A stretch of 13,286 nt of DNA, from NCBI GenBank assembly GCA_021788565.1, contig JAJYKO010000054.1, positions 1 through 13,286 of the forward strand. The letters are read 5' to 3'. The translations under genes were made by a program, and so were the position numbers. This DNA comes from Chloroflexota bacterium. GTDB taxonomy: Bacteria > Chloroflexota > UBA6077. The first letter of the stretch is position 1; every line of letters starts with the position of its first letter. Below, in pieces: positions 6,491 to 13,286 of the stretch. Below the pieces are notes generated by a model. That model was not told the DNA's origin. It searched no databases and was given only the letters and a program-made list of their open reading frames with translations.

Positions 6491-7588
6491 CTAGTTGGCT
6501 GCCGAGAATAGATATTCCACTATCGCCTTGATCTGCTGGTCGCTGAGGGGGCCGCCCTTGGCTGCGCCGAAAGCCGGCATTCCTCCCTTGCCACCGGCGG
6601 TGGTGCTGGCCAGCGCCGCGGCTCCGTAACCCTGGAGGAAACTCTTGCTGTTGAGCTTGGCGACCGGGATCATGTCTCCACCCGGGCCGTGGCACGGGGA
6701 GCACGTCTTGGCAAAGAGGGTCTTGCCTTCACTTAGAGCCTGGGTATCCACCGCGGGAGCCTGTGTAGCTGGAGGCTTTGTCGCCGTGGCTGTCGGGGCC
6801 GTCGCAGCCGCCTGCGGGGCGGACTTCGTAGCTATCGCTGCCGGCGCAGGTGTCTGACCTGCGGCCGGGGGCAACGTAGGGCTCTCGGTCGCGGTGCTGG
6901 TAGGTAGCGAGGTTGGCGCCTGCGTGGCTTGTGCCGTGGGCGGGGAGACCGGCTTCCTCCCCACCAACTCCCTGTTCGGCGCCGGTGCGGGAATGTTGTT
7001 GCCGTGGCATTTCGAGCATGGGTCTGAGCTTGAATGACAGGTGAGACACGTTTCCATCCTGGGCCGGTTCGTCCTGGGCTCGCGAAGGTCGTGGGCAACG
7101 TCGGCGTGACAGGTTACGCACGTGGCTCCCCGAGACAGGTGCGCGCTGTGATTGATTATGATCCCACGAACGTTAAATTTGAAGCCACTATTGTCGGTCT
7201 TCTGAAGCATGGCCTGATGGCAGCGAATGCAGTTGGCGCTAACCCACTCGGGTTCGGCCTGGAATCCCTTTACATATCCCTCGAATACGATCTGGCCGGG
7301 TTTGGCGTGGCAGTCAACGCAGCTCACCTGATCGAAGCTGGGATGCACAACTGACGGGACGCTGCGATCGGGCGTATCGCCCGTGCCGTGGCATCTGAGA
7401 CAAAAGGCCGAGTTCGAGGTTGTGTAGTGCGCCAGCACGACACCGGGCACACCTACCAACGGAATGGCAGCGACGAACGCTATCACAAGCCAGAACCAGA
7501 CCGGCCAGTGAGGGAACCGGCGTCGCCGGGGATAGAGCCCTGGTATCTCAAGGTTGTCAGGAAGGCGGGACGGTTCTGGAAGCTTCAT
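6491..7588 (-). CDS. Membrane-anchored heptahaem cytochrome c: NapC/NirT-like head, six-haem region, Pro/Ala/Thr linker, C-terminal class I cytochrome c
   Basis: A 365-residue protein with one membrane helix (about 29-53) preceded by RRRR, so the rest is periplasmic. Six CxxCH haem sites lie at C63, C90, C120, C157, C181 and C191. A ~75-residue Pro/Ala/Thr-rich linker (about 205-280) follows. A class I cytochrome c domain then carries the seventh site, CSPCH (C296-H300), with likely axial Met M337 in GGMPAF. The first part resembles NapC/NirT and other multihaem quinol-cytochrome electron carriers. AGGAG seven bases before the ATG supports the start. It is 13 bases after the molybdopterin-subunit gene. 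Its role is probably a wire from the membrane complex to the mobile-domain haem and onward. The flexible linker suggests a swinging electron-delivery domain (inference). Confidence 0.92.
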   Translation of the reverse strand: MKLPEPSRLPDNLEIPGLYPRRRRFPHWPVWFWLVIAFVAAIPLVGVPGVVLAHYTTSNSAFCLRCHGTGDTPDRSVPSVVHPSFDQVSCVDCHAKPGQIVFEGYVKGFQAEPEWVSANCIRCHQAMLQKTDNSGFKFNVRGIIINHSAHLSRGATCVTCHADVAHDLREPRTNRPRMETCLTCHSSSDPCSKCHGNNIPAPAPNRELVGRKPVSPPTAQATQAPTSLPTSTATESPTLPPAAGQTPAPAAIATKSAPQAAATAPTATATKPPATQAPAVDTQALSEGKTLFAKTCSPCHGPGGDMIPVAKLNSKSFLQGYGAAALASTTAGGKGGMPAFGAAKGGPLSDQQIKAIVEYLFSAAN

Positions 7589-7601
7589 CTTGCCACTCCT
7601 A

Positions 7602-9878
7602 TCACAGAGCCTCGACCTTTACCCTCGTGTCCATCCATACCAGCCCGCCCCCTCCGTCTGCTCTCTTGGGAGATAACAGGGAACTGGCGTTAACGCCGTT
7701 CCCCTGGTCGTTCCACCAGATGTACTCGGTCATCACGTCGCCGCTCTTGAACTGCTCACCCATGGCGACTCGTCCCAAAGCGCTGTGGCCGAAGCCCAGT
7801 GCGATGGCAACCACGTCCGGATGTATCCCCTGGGTGATGCTGACCGCGACTTCCAGGGAGCCTGCCTGGGACGTAAGCCTTACGCGCTGCCCCTCCTTGA
7901 TGCCGCGCTGCTGTGCCGCCGTGGAGTGCATGAGCAGACTGTTCTCGTGGGAGATCTCCGCCAGCCACCAGCAGTTGGCCGAGTAATCTCCCGAGTGGAC
8001 GTTTGGCCGGTAGGTCACCAGGGTCAGCTCTCCGTTGTCGCCTCGTCCGACCGAGACTGGCGCGGCCTGTTCGGTGCCGAACAGGTCTCTCGCGTCCGCG
8101 ATGGAGCTCAGACGTAACTTGCCGGAGGGCGTCGCAAGGGTGCCACCGGGCGGCAGATATTGAGGGCTCTTTCCGGTGTCGTACCAGGCTCCCTGCTCTT
8201 TCAGCAGAGCAAGTCCTGGCTCACCAAGTCCTGGGACTTTGGAAATCGTCTTGCTGACGAAGCTCTCGACGGTTGGGAAAGGGAAGAACTGAGCTGCCTG
8301 TCCGGACAGCCTGGTGCCCATGGTCAGGATCACGTCGTCTACGCTAAGGGAGTCGCCGCGCGCCCGCACGATCGGTTGCCGAAGCGCAGCGTAAGGCACC
8401 AGCTCCTGCGCCGGGGGAGATTCTAGTCCCCAACTCTCCAGGTAGGTCGCGGCTGGTAGGAATAGGTCCGCCAGCGATGAGGTCTCCGTGAGGTTGGTAT
8501 CCAGCGCAACAAGATAAGGCACGCGACTTTCGTCCAGCAACGCCTGCCGGTACGTTTCCGCACCTGGCCACGAGTAAGCGGGATTGGCCATGGCCGTCAT
8601 ATACATGCTCACCCTTCTGTTCCCATTGAGAAACTCCTGCACGAACTGAAGGGCTTCCGAAGTACTGAAGGTCTCAGCAGGAACCGGATCCGGCTCAGCG
8701 AACGAGACGCTGGATGCGGGCGCGTACCCCCCAGGTGTCCCGATGGCGCCGACCAGGGCGTTCAACAGCAGCACGGCTCGCTGAGAGTCCACTCCTCCGG
8801 TCTGGCGGCTGACGCCACCGCCCGACACGGCTACCGCAGGTCTGACACTGGCGAACTCGGTTGCGATACGGCGCACTGTTTCAGGGGCGATCCCCGAGGC
8901 AGCTGCGGCTGATTCTGGGGTGTGCCGTGCGAGCTGTGCCGTGAGCTCCTTCTCCCCGATGTCCGCCCATTTGGCAAGAAACTGCCTATCGTGGAGGTTC
9001 TGTTGCAGGATAACGTTAGCCATGGCCAGGGCGATGATCCCGTCGGTGCCTGGTACCAGAGGCAACCACTCGTCGCTGCGACCGGCGGTAAATGACAGCC
9101 GAGGGTCGAGAGTGACAAGCCGTGCCCCCCCCATCCTCGCGTCCACCAGCCTCTGGACAAAAGGCAAGTAAGCCGGATGGTTCTCGTAGGGGTTGCCGCC
9201 AAAATTGAGGATGTACCGTGCTCGTCCTATGTCCGTGACTTCAGAAGGGGCCCCGAGCACGGCACGGTTGGCTGCCTCACGGCTGGCGTCCTGGATGCTG
9301 GCCTCGTCGATGAAGGCCCGCGACCCGACGGCGGCCACGAGTCTCCTGCCCAGCATGGCTGTGGCCTCGGTCCCGGTGTGCAGAACCAGGGAATCGGGCT
9401 GCCGCGCCTGTACATCCTGGAATCGTTCATCGAGGAGTTTGTAGGCGTCTTCCCAGGAAATCTGCGTCCACTTACCCTCACCGCGTTTGCCGGCCCGCTT
9501 CATAGGAGCGAGCACGCGGTCGGGATCGTAAAGACGATTGATGCCGGCATGACCAAGTGCGCACAACCTTCCGCGGCTGTTCGGATCGCGGGGATTGCCT
9601 TCGATCTTTACCAGCCGCTCCTCTTCCAGGAAGCCGAGGATGCCGCACCTGGCAGTGCACAACGCGCAGTTGCTTACCACGGACCGCTGGGTCTGCCCAG
9701 TCGTCCGAGATACCGAGCGGCCGCCGCGGATGAGATCCTCTGCCAGGGCGGCCTTTCCAGCTACTATGCCGGAGGCCGCCATGGCCGTTCCAGCGGCGAC
9801 CAGCTTGAAAAGTTGCCGCCTCGTGAGCCTGAAGCTTGCGTCGTCAGCAACGCAATCGGGGTCAACTGAGCGGAACAT
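7602..9878 (-). CDS. Tat-exported molybdopterin oxidoreductase catalytic-type subunit (CISM family) with Gln at the Mo-ligand position
   Basis: A 758-residue DMSO-reductase-superfamily large subunit. The N-terminus has a twin-arginine signal (LTRRQLFKL then a hydrophobic stretch, R20-R21), so it should be exported folded. A [4Fe-4S] site follows: C71, C74, C78 and C106 (CxxCxxxCx27C). The four molybdopterin-fold domains continue to a C-terminal dinucleotide-binding barrel (from about residue 635; NVHSGDYS, RVRLTSQAG). In the segment where polysulfide/thiosulfate reductase-type enzymes have the Mo-binding Cys (SxxCxAS), this protein reads ASIQDAS with Gln196. I chose the ATG at 9878 because GGGGGA lies five bases upstream; a TTG four codons earlier (9890) is the alternative. 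The gene overlaps the end of the NrfD gene. The substrate cannot be named. Confidence 0.92.
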   Translation of the reverse strand: MFRSVDPDCVADDASFRLTRRQLFKLVAAGTAMAASGIVAGKAALAEDLIRGGRSVSRTTGQTQRSVVSNCALCTARCGILGFLEEERLVKIEGNPRDPNSRGRLCALGHAGINRLYDPDRVLAPMKRAGKRGEGKWTQISWEDAYKLLDERFQDVQARQPDSLVLHTGTEATAMLGRRLVAAVGSRAFIDEASIQDASREAANRAVLGAPSEVTDIGRARYILNFGGNPYENHPAYLPFVQRLVDARMGGARLVTLDPRLSFTAGRSDEWLPLVPGTDGIIALAMANVILQQNLHDRQFLAKWADIGEKELTAQLARHTPESAAAASGIAPETVRRIATEFASVRPAVAVSGGGVSRQTGGVDSQRAVLLLNALVGAIGTPGGYAPASSVSFAEPDPVPAETFSTSEALQFVQEFLNGNRRVSMYMTAMANPAYSWPGAETYRQALLDESRVPYLVALDTNLTETSSLADLFLPAATYLESWGLESPPAQELVPYAALRQPIVRARGDSLSVDDVILTMGTRLSGQAAQFFPFPTVESFVSKTISKVPGLGEPGLALLKEQGAWYDTGKSPQYLPPGGTLATPSGKLRLSSIADARDLFGTEQAAPVSVGRGDNGELTLVTYRPNVHSGDYSANCWWLAEISHENSLLMHSTAAQQRGIKEGQRVRLTSQAGSLEVAVSITQGIHPDVVAIALGFGHSALGRVAMGEQFKSGDVMTEYIWWNDQGNGVNASSLLSPKRADGGGGLVWMDTRVKVEAL

Positions 9879-10911
9879 CTTGTCCCCCAATGACCACGAC
9901 GTAGCGCATGGCCAGGATCCCCAGCATCACCAGGAGCGAGGCGAGGACGGTTGCCGGTAATGGCCTGTGGTGGCGAGGGATACCCTGGACAAGGAGTGGC
10001 ACGAAGGCGGCCAGCATTATCGGGATGCCGATCGGCGTGACCGGAACGGAGCCCATGTAAACCAGGGAGGCCCCGAGTGTGGGCGGAGCGAGGAGTGAAG
10101 CGGCGCGTGCCAGCAAAGGTGAGGGCGCCGTGAGTAGCGCCAGTGGAACGAGGGACCCGGAAAGGATCTCCACCCCCAGGAAGTACCTGCTGAACCCTCC
10201 TCGCAGGATCATCGTCGCGGCCTCGCGCGCTTCGGTATCGGACGTCAGCAACACCAGGACGTCGGAGAACACGAGGAAGAGGTCCAGCGCGATGGACGCC
10301 GCCAATATCTTCCCCAGATCCTGGATGAGCGGCATGTTCGGCCGGCGTTCCTTGGAGACGAAGCCGGCTATGGTCACTACCAATATCATCAGGGCTATGC
10401 CCGAGACCATGGCCGAGACCAGGAACAGGATCGGCATCAGAGCCGTATTCCAGAGAGCTCTGGCTTTAGCCAGCGCCATTATGAAGCCCGTGTAGCCGTG
10501 CACCGACACCGCCAGGGGGATGCCGATGAGGCCGAACAGCTTTGTCATCTTTTCGTTGCCCCTGAACATGAAGAAGGCATAGATCAGGCAGTTCAGGGGA
10601 TAGAGGGTCAGCAGGAAGCTGCCGTATGTTATGGGCGAAGTCGGGTTAAGGTACGGGAAGAGGTGCCAGAATCTCCAGGGCTGACCGAGATCGGCGATCA
10701 GATTGATTGGAGCCAGCACCAGCAACACCACCGCCAGGACGATTCCGATCTTCCCCAGAGGCCTGAACTTCTTGATGCCGAAGCCGTACGCAAGGGTGGA
10801 CAGGATAAAGGATCCCGCGCTGAGGCCGGTCATGTAGAAGTAAACCGCTATCAGGGGACCGAGGGGCGCCGCGTGGGGAACGTTGTAAAGGATGGTCAAC
10901 CCGTCGTTCAT
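9862..10911 (-). CDS. NrfD/PsrC-family integral membrane quinone-binding subunit
   Basis: A 349-residue polytopic membrane protein with about eight to ten hydrophobic helices. It is of the NrfD/PsrC family that anchors CISM complexes and handles quinone/quinol exchange. Landmarks are GLSAGSF in the first helix region, DLGQPWRFWHL near residue 75, HGYTGF near 138, and the C-terminal MRYVVVIGGQ typical of PsrC-type proteins. It is a single NrfD copy, whereas alternative complex III has two (ActC and ActF). The ATG overlaps the stop of the ferredoxin-subunit gene (ATGA type, 10908-10911). Its own end overlaps the start of the large subunit by 17 bases, so the three are translationally coupled and probably stoichiometric. 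Direction of electron flow is not decided by sequence. Confidence 0.93.
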   Translation of the reverse strand: MNDGLTILYNVPHAAPLGPLIAVYFYMTGLSAGSFILSTLAYGFGIKKFRPLGKIGIVLAVVLLVLAPINLIADLGQPWRFWHLFPYLNPTSPITYGSFLLTLYPLNCLIYAFFMFRGNEKMTKLFGLIGIPLAVSVHGYTGFIMALAKARALWNTALMPILFLVSAMVSGIALMILVVTIAGFVSKERRPNMPLIQDLGKILAASIALDLFLVFSDVLVLLTSDTEAREAATMILRGGFSRYFLGVEILSGSLVPLALLTAPSPLLARAASLLAPPTLGASLVYMGSVPVTPIGIPIMLAAFVPLLVQGIPRHHRPLPATVLASLLVMLGILAMRYVVVIGGQDVPLS

Positions 10912-11504
10912 GCCCGATCCTCCTCACTCGGGCCTGTGGCCCGCATGAGCGCTTCATCCGCGCCGATGTAGAACACCCGGGGCCGCGTGTCCTTGTCGGG
11001 CTTCAGGACCGCGACCGCGTTGCGGGCCAGAAGCGTCGATACTTCGCTGTTGGGGTCGTTTAGGTCGCCGAAGATCATCGCGCGGGTCGGACAGCTGTTC
11101 ACACAGGCCGGCTCCAACCCGGCGTCGACCCTGTGGTAGCACCAATAGCACTTCTGGACGATCCTCTTGATTGGGTTCAGATAGCGGACGTCGTACGGGC
11201 AGGACGCTATGCAGTACTTGCATCCTATGCAGCGGTGCGGGTCCACCATCACGATACCGTCCTCCCGCTGGTACGTAGCCTGGGTGGGGCAGTTCCGGAT
11301 GCAAATAGGACTTTCGCAGTTGTTGCAGAGAAGGGGCAGGAAGGAGACACCCACGTTGGGGTAGCGACCCTTCTCTCCTATCTTGACCCAGGTGCGCCAC
11401 ACGCCGGGTGGAACCGCGTTCTCAGCCTTGCATGCAACCGAGCAGGCGTGACAGCCTATGCAGCGCCGGACATCTATCACCATGCCGTACCTTACCTTGG
11501 GCAA
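10908..11504 (-). CDS. Four-cluster ferredoxin-type electron-transfer subunit (PsrB/DmsB/NrfC-like)
   Basis: A 198-residue iron-sulfur subunit with sixteen Cys in four sets: C15/18/21/25, C60/63/68/72, C92/95/98/102 and C119/122/134/138. This is the full complement for four [4Fe-4S] clusters in the DmsB/PsrB/NrfC family. It should link the NrfD quinone site to the cluster in the molybdopterin-fold subunit. There is no signal peptide of its own; such subunits are usually carried out with the Tat-exported large subunit. The start is TTG at 11504, supported by GGAGG six bases upstream and by the family N-terminus KVRYGMVIDVRRCIGC; an ATG at residue 7 is the alternative. The gene overlaps the NrfD gene and lies 81 bases downstream of the slipin gene. 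Confidence 0.94.
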   Translation of the reverse strand: MPKVRYGMVIDVRRCIGCHACSVACKAENAVPPGVWRTWVKIGEKGRYPNVGVSFLPLLCNNCESPICIRNCPTQATYQREDGIVMVDPHRCIGCKYCIASCPYDVRYLNPIKRIVQKCYWCYHRVDAGLEPACVNSCPTRAMIFGDLNDPNSEVSTLLARNAVAVLKPDKDTRPRVFYIGADEALMRATGPSEEDRA

Positions 11505-11585
11505 CGGACTCCTCCAGCATGCTGACGGCTCTCAGCCATCAGGAGTTTGGCCATCGAGAAGGAGACTCGATTTTCTCTGAACCGG

Positions 11586-12371
11586 TCACCCGATTGCCGC
11601 CTGCAGGCCCGCTACCGCGGCACCGATGGCTCCTTTGACTCCGTCGGCCCGGACGATGTCCAGCGGCAGCGGTATGATCGTACTGTTGTGCTCGCCGGCG
11701 ATCTCGGTGAGAGTCTGCAAATAGCGGAGCTGGAGGGCGCCAGGTTCCGTACCGATGATCCGTGCCGCGTCGGCGAGAGTGGCGGCCGCCTGAAACTCGC
11801 CCTGGGCATGGATGATTTTTGCCCTCTTTTCCCGCTCGGCCTCAGCTTGCTTCGCCATCGCCCGCTGCATGGGCTCTGGAAGCTGAACGTCCTTGACTTC
11901 CACGACGCTGACCTTGACGCCCCACGGCTCCGTCTGCTCGTCGATGATGTGCTGGAGCCGACGGTTGATCTCCTCCCGATGTGAGAGGAGTTCATCCAGC
12001 TCCGACTGGCCGAGTACGCTCCGCAGAGTGGTCTGAGCGATCTGTGAAGTCGCACGGATGTAATCCAGTACACGGACGACGGCGGTCTCCGGGTTGACCA
12101 CCTTGAAGTACACGACGGCGTCAACTTTGATGGTGACGTTGTCTCGAGTGATGACCTCCTGAGGTTCCACCACCATGGTGACCACGCGCATGTCCACACG
12201 AACCATTCGGTCCACCACCGGAATTATCAGGTTGAAGCCGGGATTTCGAATCCCCATGAACTTCCCGAAGCGGAATATCACACCGTGCTCGTACTGCTGC
12301 ACTACGCGGATCGCCAAATAGATGAGGACGAGAACCACAACGGCAGCTATGGTCCAAGTGAAGATCTCCAA
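11586..12371 (-). CDS. SPFH-domain membrane protein, slipin/stomatin type
   Basis: A 261-residue membrane scaffold protein. An N-terminal hydrophobic helix (about residues 3-24, [19 protein letters not shown]) leads into the SPFH/band 7 domain ([11 protein letters not shown]...[19 protein letters not shown], then [19 protein letters not shown]). An Ala/Glu/Lys-rich coiled-coil segment follows ([28 protein letters not shown]). Slipins form oligomeric membrane rings linked to membrane-domain organisation and protease control. I chose the TTG at 12371, directly before the membrane helix, because a full AGGAGGTG Shine-Dalgarno lies just upstream. A GTG at 12419 would add 16 residues but has no such site. 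No NfeD partner gene is adjacent, although slipins are often paired with one. It precedes the redox operon on the same strand and may help assemble or hold that complex (inference). Confidence 0.9.
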   Translation of the reverse strand: MEIFTWTIAAVVVLVLIYLAIRVVQQYEHGVIFRFGKFMGIRNPGFNLIIPVVDRMVRVDMRVVTMVVEPQEVITRDNVTIKVDAVVYFKVVNPETAVVRVLDYIRATSQIAQTTLRSVLGQSELDELLSHREEINRRLQHIIDEQTEPWGVKVSVVEVKDVQLPEPMQRAMAKQAEAEREKRAKIIHAQGEFQAAATLADAARIIGTEPGALQLRYLQTLTEIAGEHNSTIIPLPLDIVRADGVKGAIGAAVAGLQAAIG

Positions 12372-12482
12372 CCTTGCCACCTCCTCCAGCAAACGTTCCA
12401 GTTGAAGCGAGCGAGCCACGCGCGGGCCGGAGGGCTATGGACCGCCGGCGGGTGAGTGGGTCCTCTGCACATAGAGGAAGCA

Positions 12483-12545
12483 TAGACAGGGGGATGTTAC
12501 AGCCGCGTAAATTCGAGGTGGGGCGTTGTTACAGTGGTGTGACAG
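12483..12545 (-). promoter_or_regulatory. Cluster of four CTGT-type heptamers, Pho-box-like, upstream of the slipin gene
   Basis: On the minus strand, CTGTCAC (12539-12545) and CTGTAAC (12528-12534) start exactly 11 bases apart, the spacing of a Pho box (CTGTCAT N4 CTGTCAT). CTGTAAC recurs at 12496-12502, and CTGTCTA lies at 12483-12489, 13 bases on. The block begins right after the response-regulator stop codon and is followed by the slipin gene. OmpR/PhoB-type regulators bind such direct heptamer repeats, so control by the adjacent regulator is plausible but unproven. Confidence 0.5.
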
Positions 12546-13241
12546 TCAGTGCGGAGAGGGCATGGTGTAGCCTACGCCCGGCTTGGTGATAACGTACCGG
12601 GGGATGGCGGGCTCGGGCTCGATCTTCTGTCGGAGCCGCCGCACGTACACCCGGAGAACCTCGGGCTCGTCCCTGTACTCGGCACCCCAAACTAGCTTGA
12701 GCAGCTCCTCCTGCACAAGCACCCTGCCGGCGTTCGTGGCTAGCTGGTAGAGCAGTTTGTACTCGGTGGGACTCAGCCCAACCTCTCGACCCTGCGCAGT
12801 CACGATTTGCCGGGCAAAGTCGATCAGTAGCTCTCCGAGGGCGAACGGCGGGGCCAGCCGCCTGGGCTGCCCGAGGTTGCTCCGTCGGAGTTGCGCCCTG
12901 ACCCTGGCGAGCAACTCCTCGGCGTCGAACGGCTTGGTAATGTAATCGTCGGCTCCCAGATCGAGTCCCCGCACTTTGTCGATCTGCTCCCGCCTCGCGG
13001 TAACCATTATGATCGGCACTGTGGAAAACTCGCGTATTCGCCGGCAAACCTCGTAGCCGTCCAGGTCCGGGAGCATGAGATCAAGGACTACCAGGGCAGG
13101 GTCCTCTGACTCGGCCTTCTCCAGAGCGGCGGTTCCGTCTGGAGCTGAAACCACTCGATAGTCCAGGGACTCCAGATTGGCCCTCAGGAGCCGTACGTAG
13201 CGCGGCTCATCGTCCACCACCAGCACGGTTTGACGGTTCAT
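12546..13241 (-). CDS. OmpR/PhoB-family two-component response regulator
   Basis: A 231-residue transcription factor. The receiver domain (about 5-118) has the acidic pocket D10-D11, phospho-acceptor D54 (VVLDLMLPDLDGYEV), switch T81 (MVTARRE) and K103 (ITKPFDAEELLARV), so it should be phosphorylated normally. The winged-helix domain (about 133-230) has LSPTEYKLLYQLATN, the recognition helix EPEVLRVYVRRLRQKIEP, and the wing YVITKPGVGYTM. The overall look is PhoB/KdpE/MtrA-like. The ATG at 13241 is preferred: it starts the typical TVLVVDDE opening and has GGAGG and AAAGG upstream. An in-frame ATG at 13271 would add ten basic residues. No histidine kinase gene is in the window; it may lie upstream beyond 13286. 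Pho-box-like repeats follow directly in the spacer to the slipin gene. Confidence 0.95.
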   Translation of the reverse strand: MNRQTVLVVDDEPRYVRLLRANLESLDYRVVSAPDGTAALEKAESEDPALVVLDLMLPDLDGYEVCRRIREFSTVPIIMVTARREQIDKVRGLDLGADDYITKPFDAEELLARVRAQLRRSNLGQPRRLAPPFALGELLIDFARQIVTAQGREVGLSPTEYKLLYQLATNAGRVLVQEELLKLVWGAEYRDEPEVLRVYVRRLRQKIEPEPAIPRYVITKPGVGYTMPSPH

Positions 13242-13286
13242 CCTTTCTGCCCTCCTGCTTGGTCGCTTCATTAGCTCCGGCGGAGC

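Noticed and set aside
9177..9869. A 230-codon open frame on the plus strand
   Set aside because: It is antisense to the molybdopterin-subunit gene including its Tat signal and Fe-S cysteines, with no recognisable domain.
7602..9878. Naming the molybdopterin subunit as polysulfide, thiosulfate, tetrathionate or arsenate reductase
   Set aside because: Those names rest on close homology and an intact Mo site; the ligand position here is Gln, so a substrate name would be unsupported.
11553..11574. Hairpin ATCGAG-N7-CTCGAT followed by TTTT on the plus strand, between slipin and the ferredoxin-subunit gene
   Set aside because: The stem is only six base pairs and the T run is on the strand opposite to transcription of both genes, so it is not a credible terminator for them.

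Overview
The window is GC-rich, gene-dense bacterial DNA with 13 protein genes, short intergenic gaps (none over 300 bases), and several GTG or TTG starts placed behind strong Shine-Dalgarno sequences. I see no RNA genes, insertion sequences or CRISPR arrays. The gene mix is: a minimal Rrf2/NifS/NifU iron-sulfur assembly operon, an M29 aminopeptidase, Old Yellow Enzyme and ferredoxin-tailed aldo/keto reductases, and a membrane molybdopterin/NrfD complex with c-type cytochromes. This would suit a Chloroflexota-like or other deep-branching, thermophile-related bacterium. That assignment is inference from gene content only.

Left part (5-3600). An aldo/keto reductase with a two-cluster ferredoxin tail (minus strand) is divergent from an Rrf2 regulator, NifS-type cysteine desulfurase and IscU/NifU scaffold (plus strand). 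The 227-base divergent gap holds a near-consensus sigma-70 promoter. Its -10 box is followed directly by an IscR-type palindrome, which implies that the regulator controls its own operon. After the scaffold gene comes a nested inverted repeat (3475-3555) between convergent genes.

Middle (3592-6021). Two minus-strand genes, an OYE-family flavin oxidoreductase followed by an M29 aminopeptidase, appear to be transcribed together from a clear promoter at 5993-6021. The OYE protein lacks the usual first active-site histidine.

Right part (6037-13286, all minus strand). In transcription order: an OmpR/PhoB-type response regulator, a slipin/SPFH membrane protein, then five tightly packed genes. These five encode a 16-Cys ferredoxin subunit, an NrfD/PsrC quinone-site membrane subunit, a Tat-exported molybdopterin-fold subunit, a membrane-anchored seven-haem cytochrome with a C-terminal class I cytochrome domain, and a single-haem anchored cytochrome. 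Together they form a complex iron-sulfur molybdoenzyme (CISM)-like assembly that should exchange electrons between quinol and periplasmic cytochromes. At the usual molybdenum-ligand position the large subunit carries Gln instead of Cys/Ser/Asp. With two cytochrome subunits, this recalls alternative complex III, although the subunits are split differently. Either a quinol:cytochrome c oxidoreductase or an unusual molybdoenzyme is possible. The spacer between the response regulator and the slipin gene holds four CTGT(C/A)-type heptamers, two of them 11 bases apart as in a Pho box.
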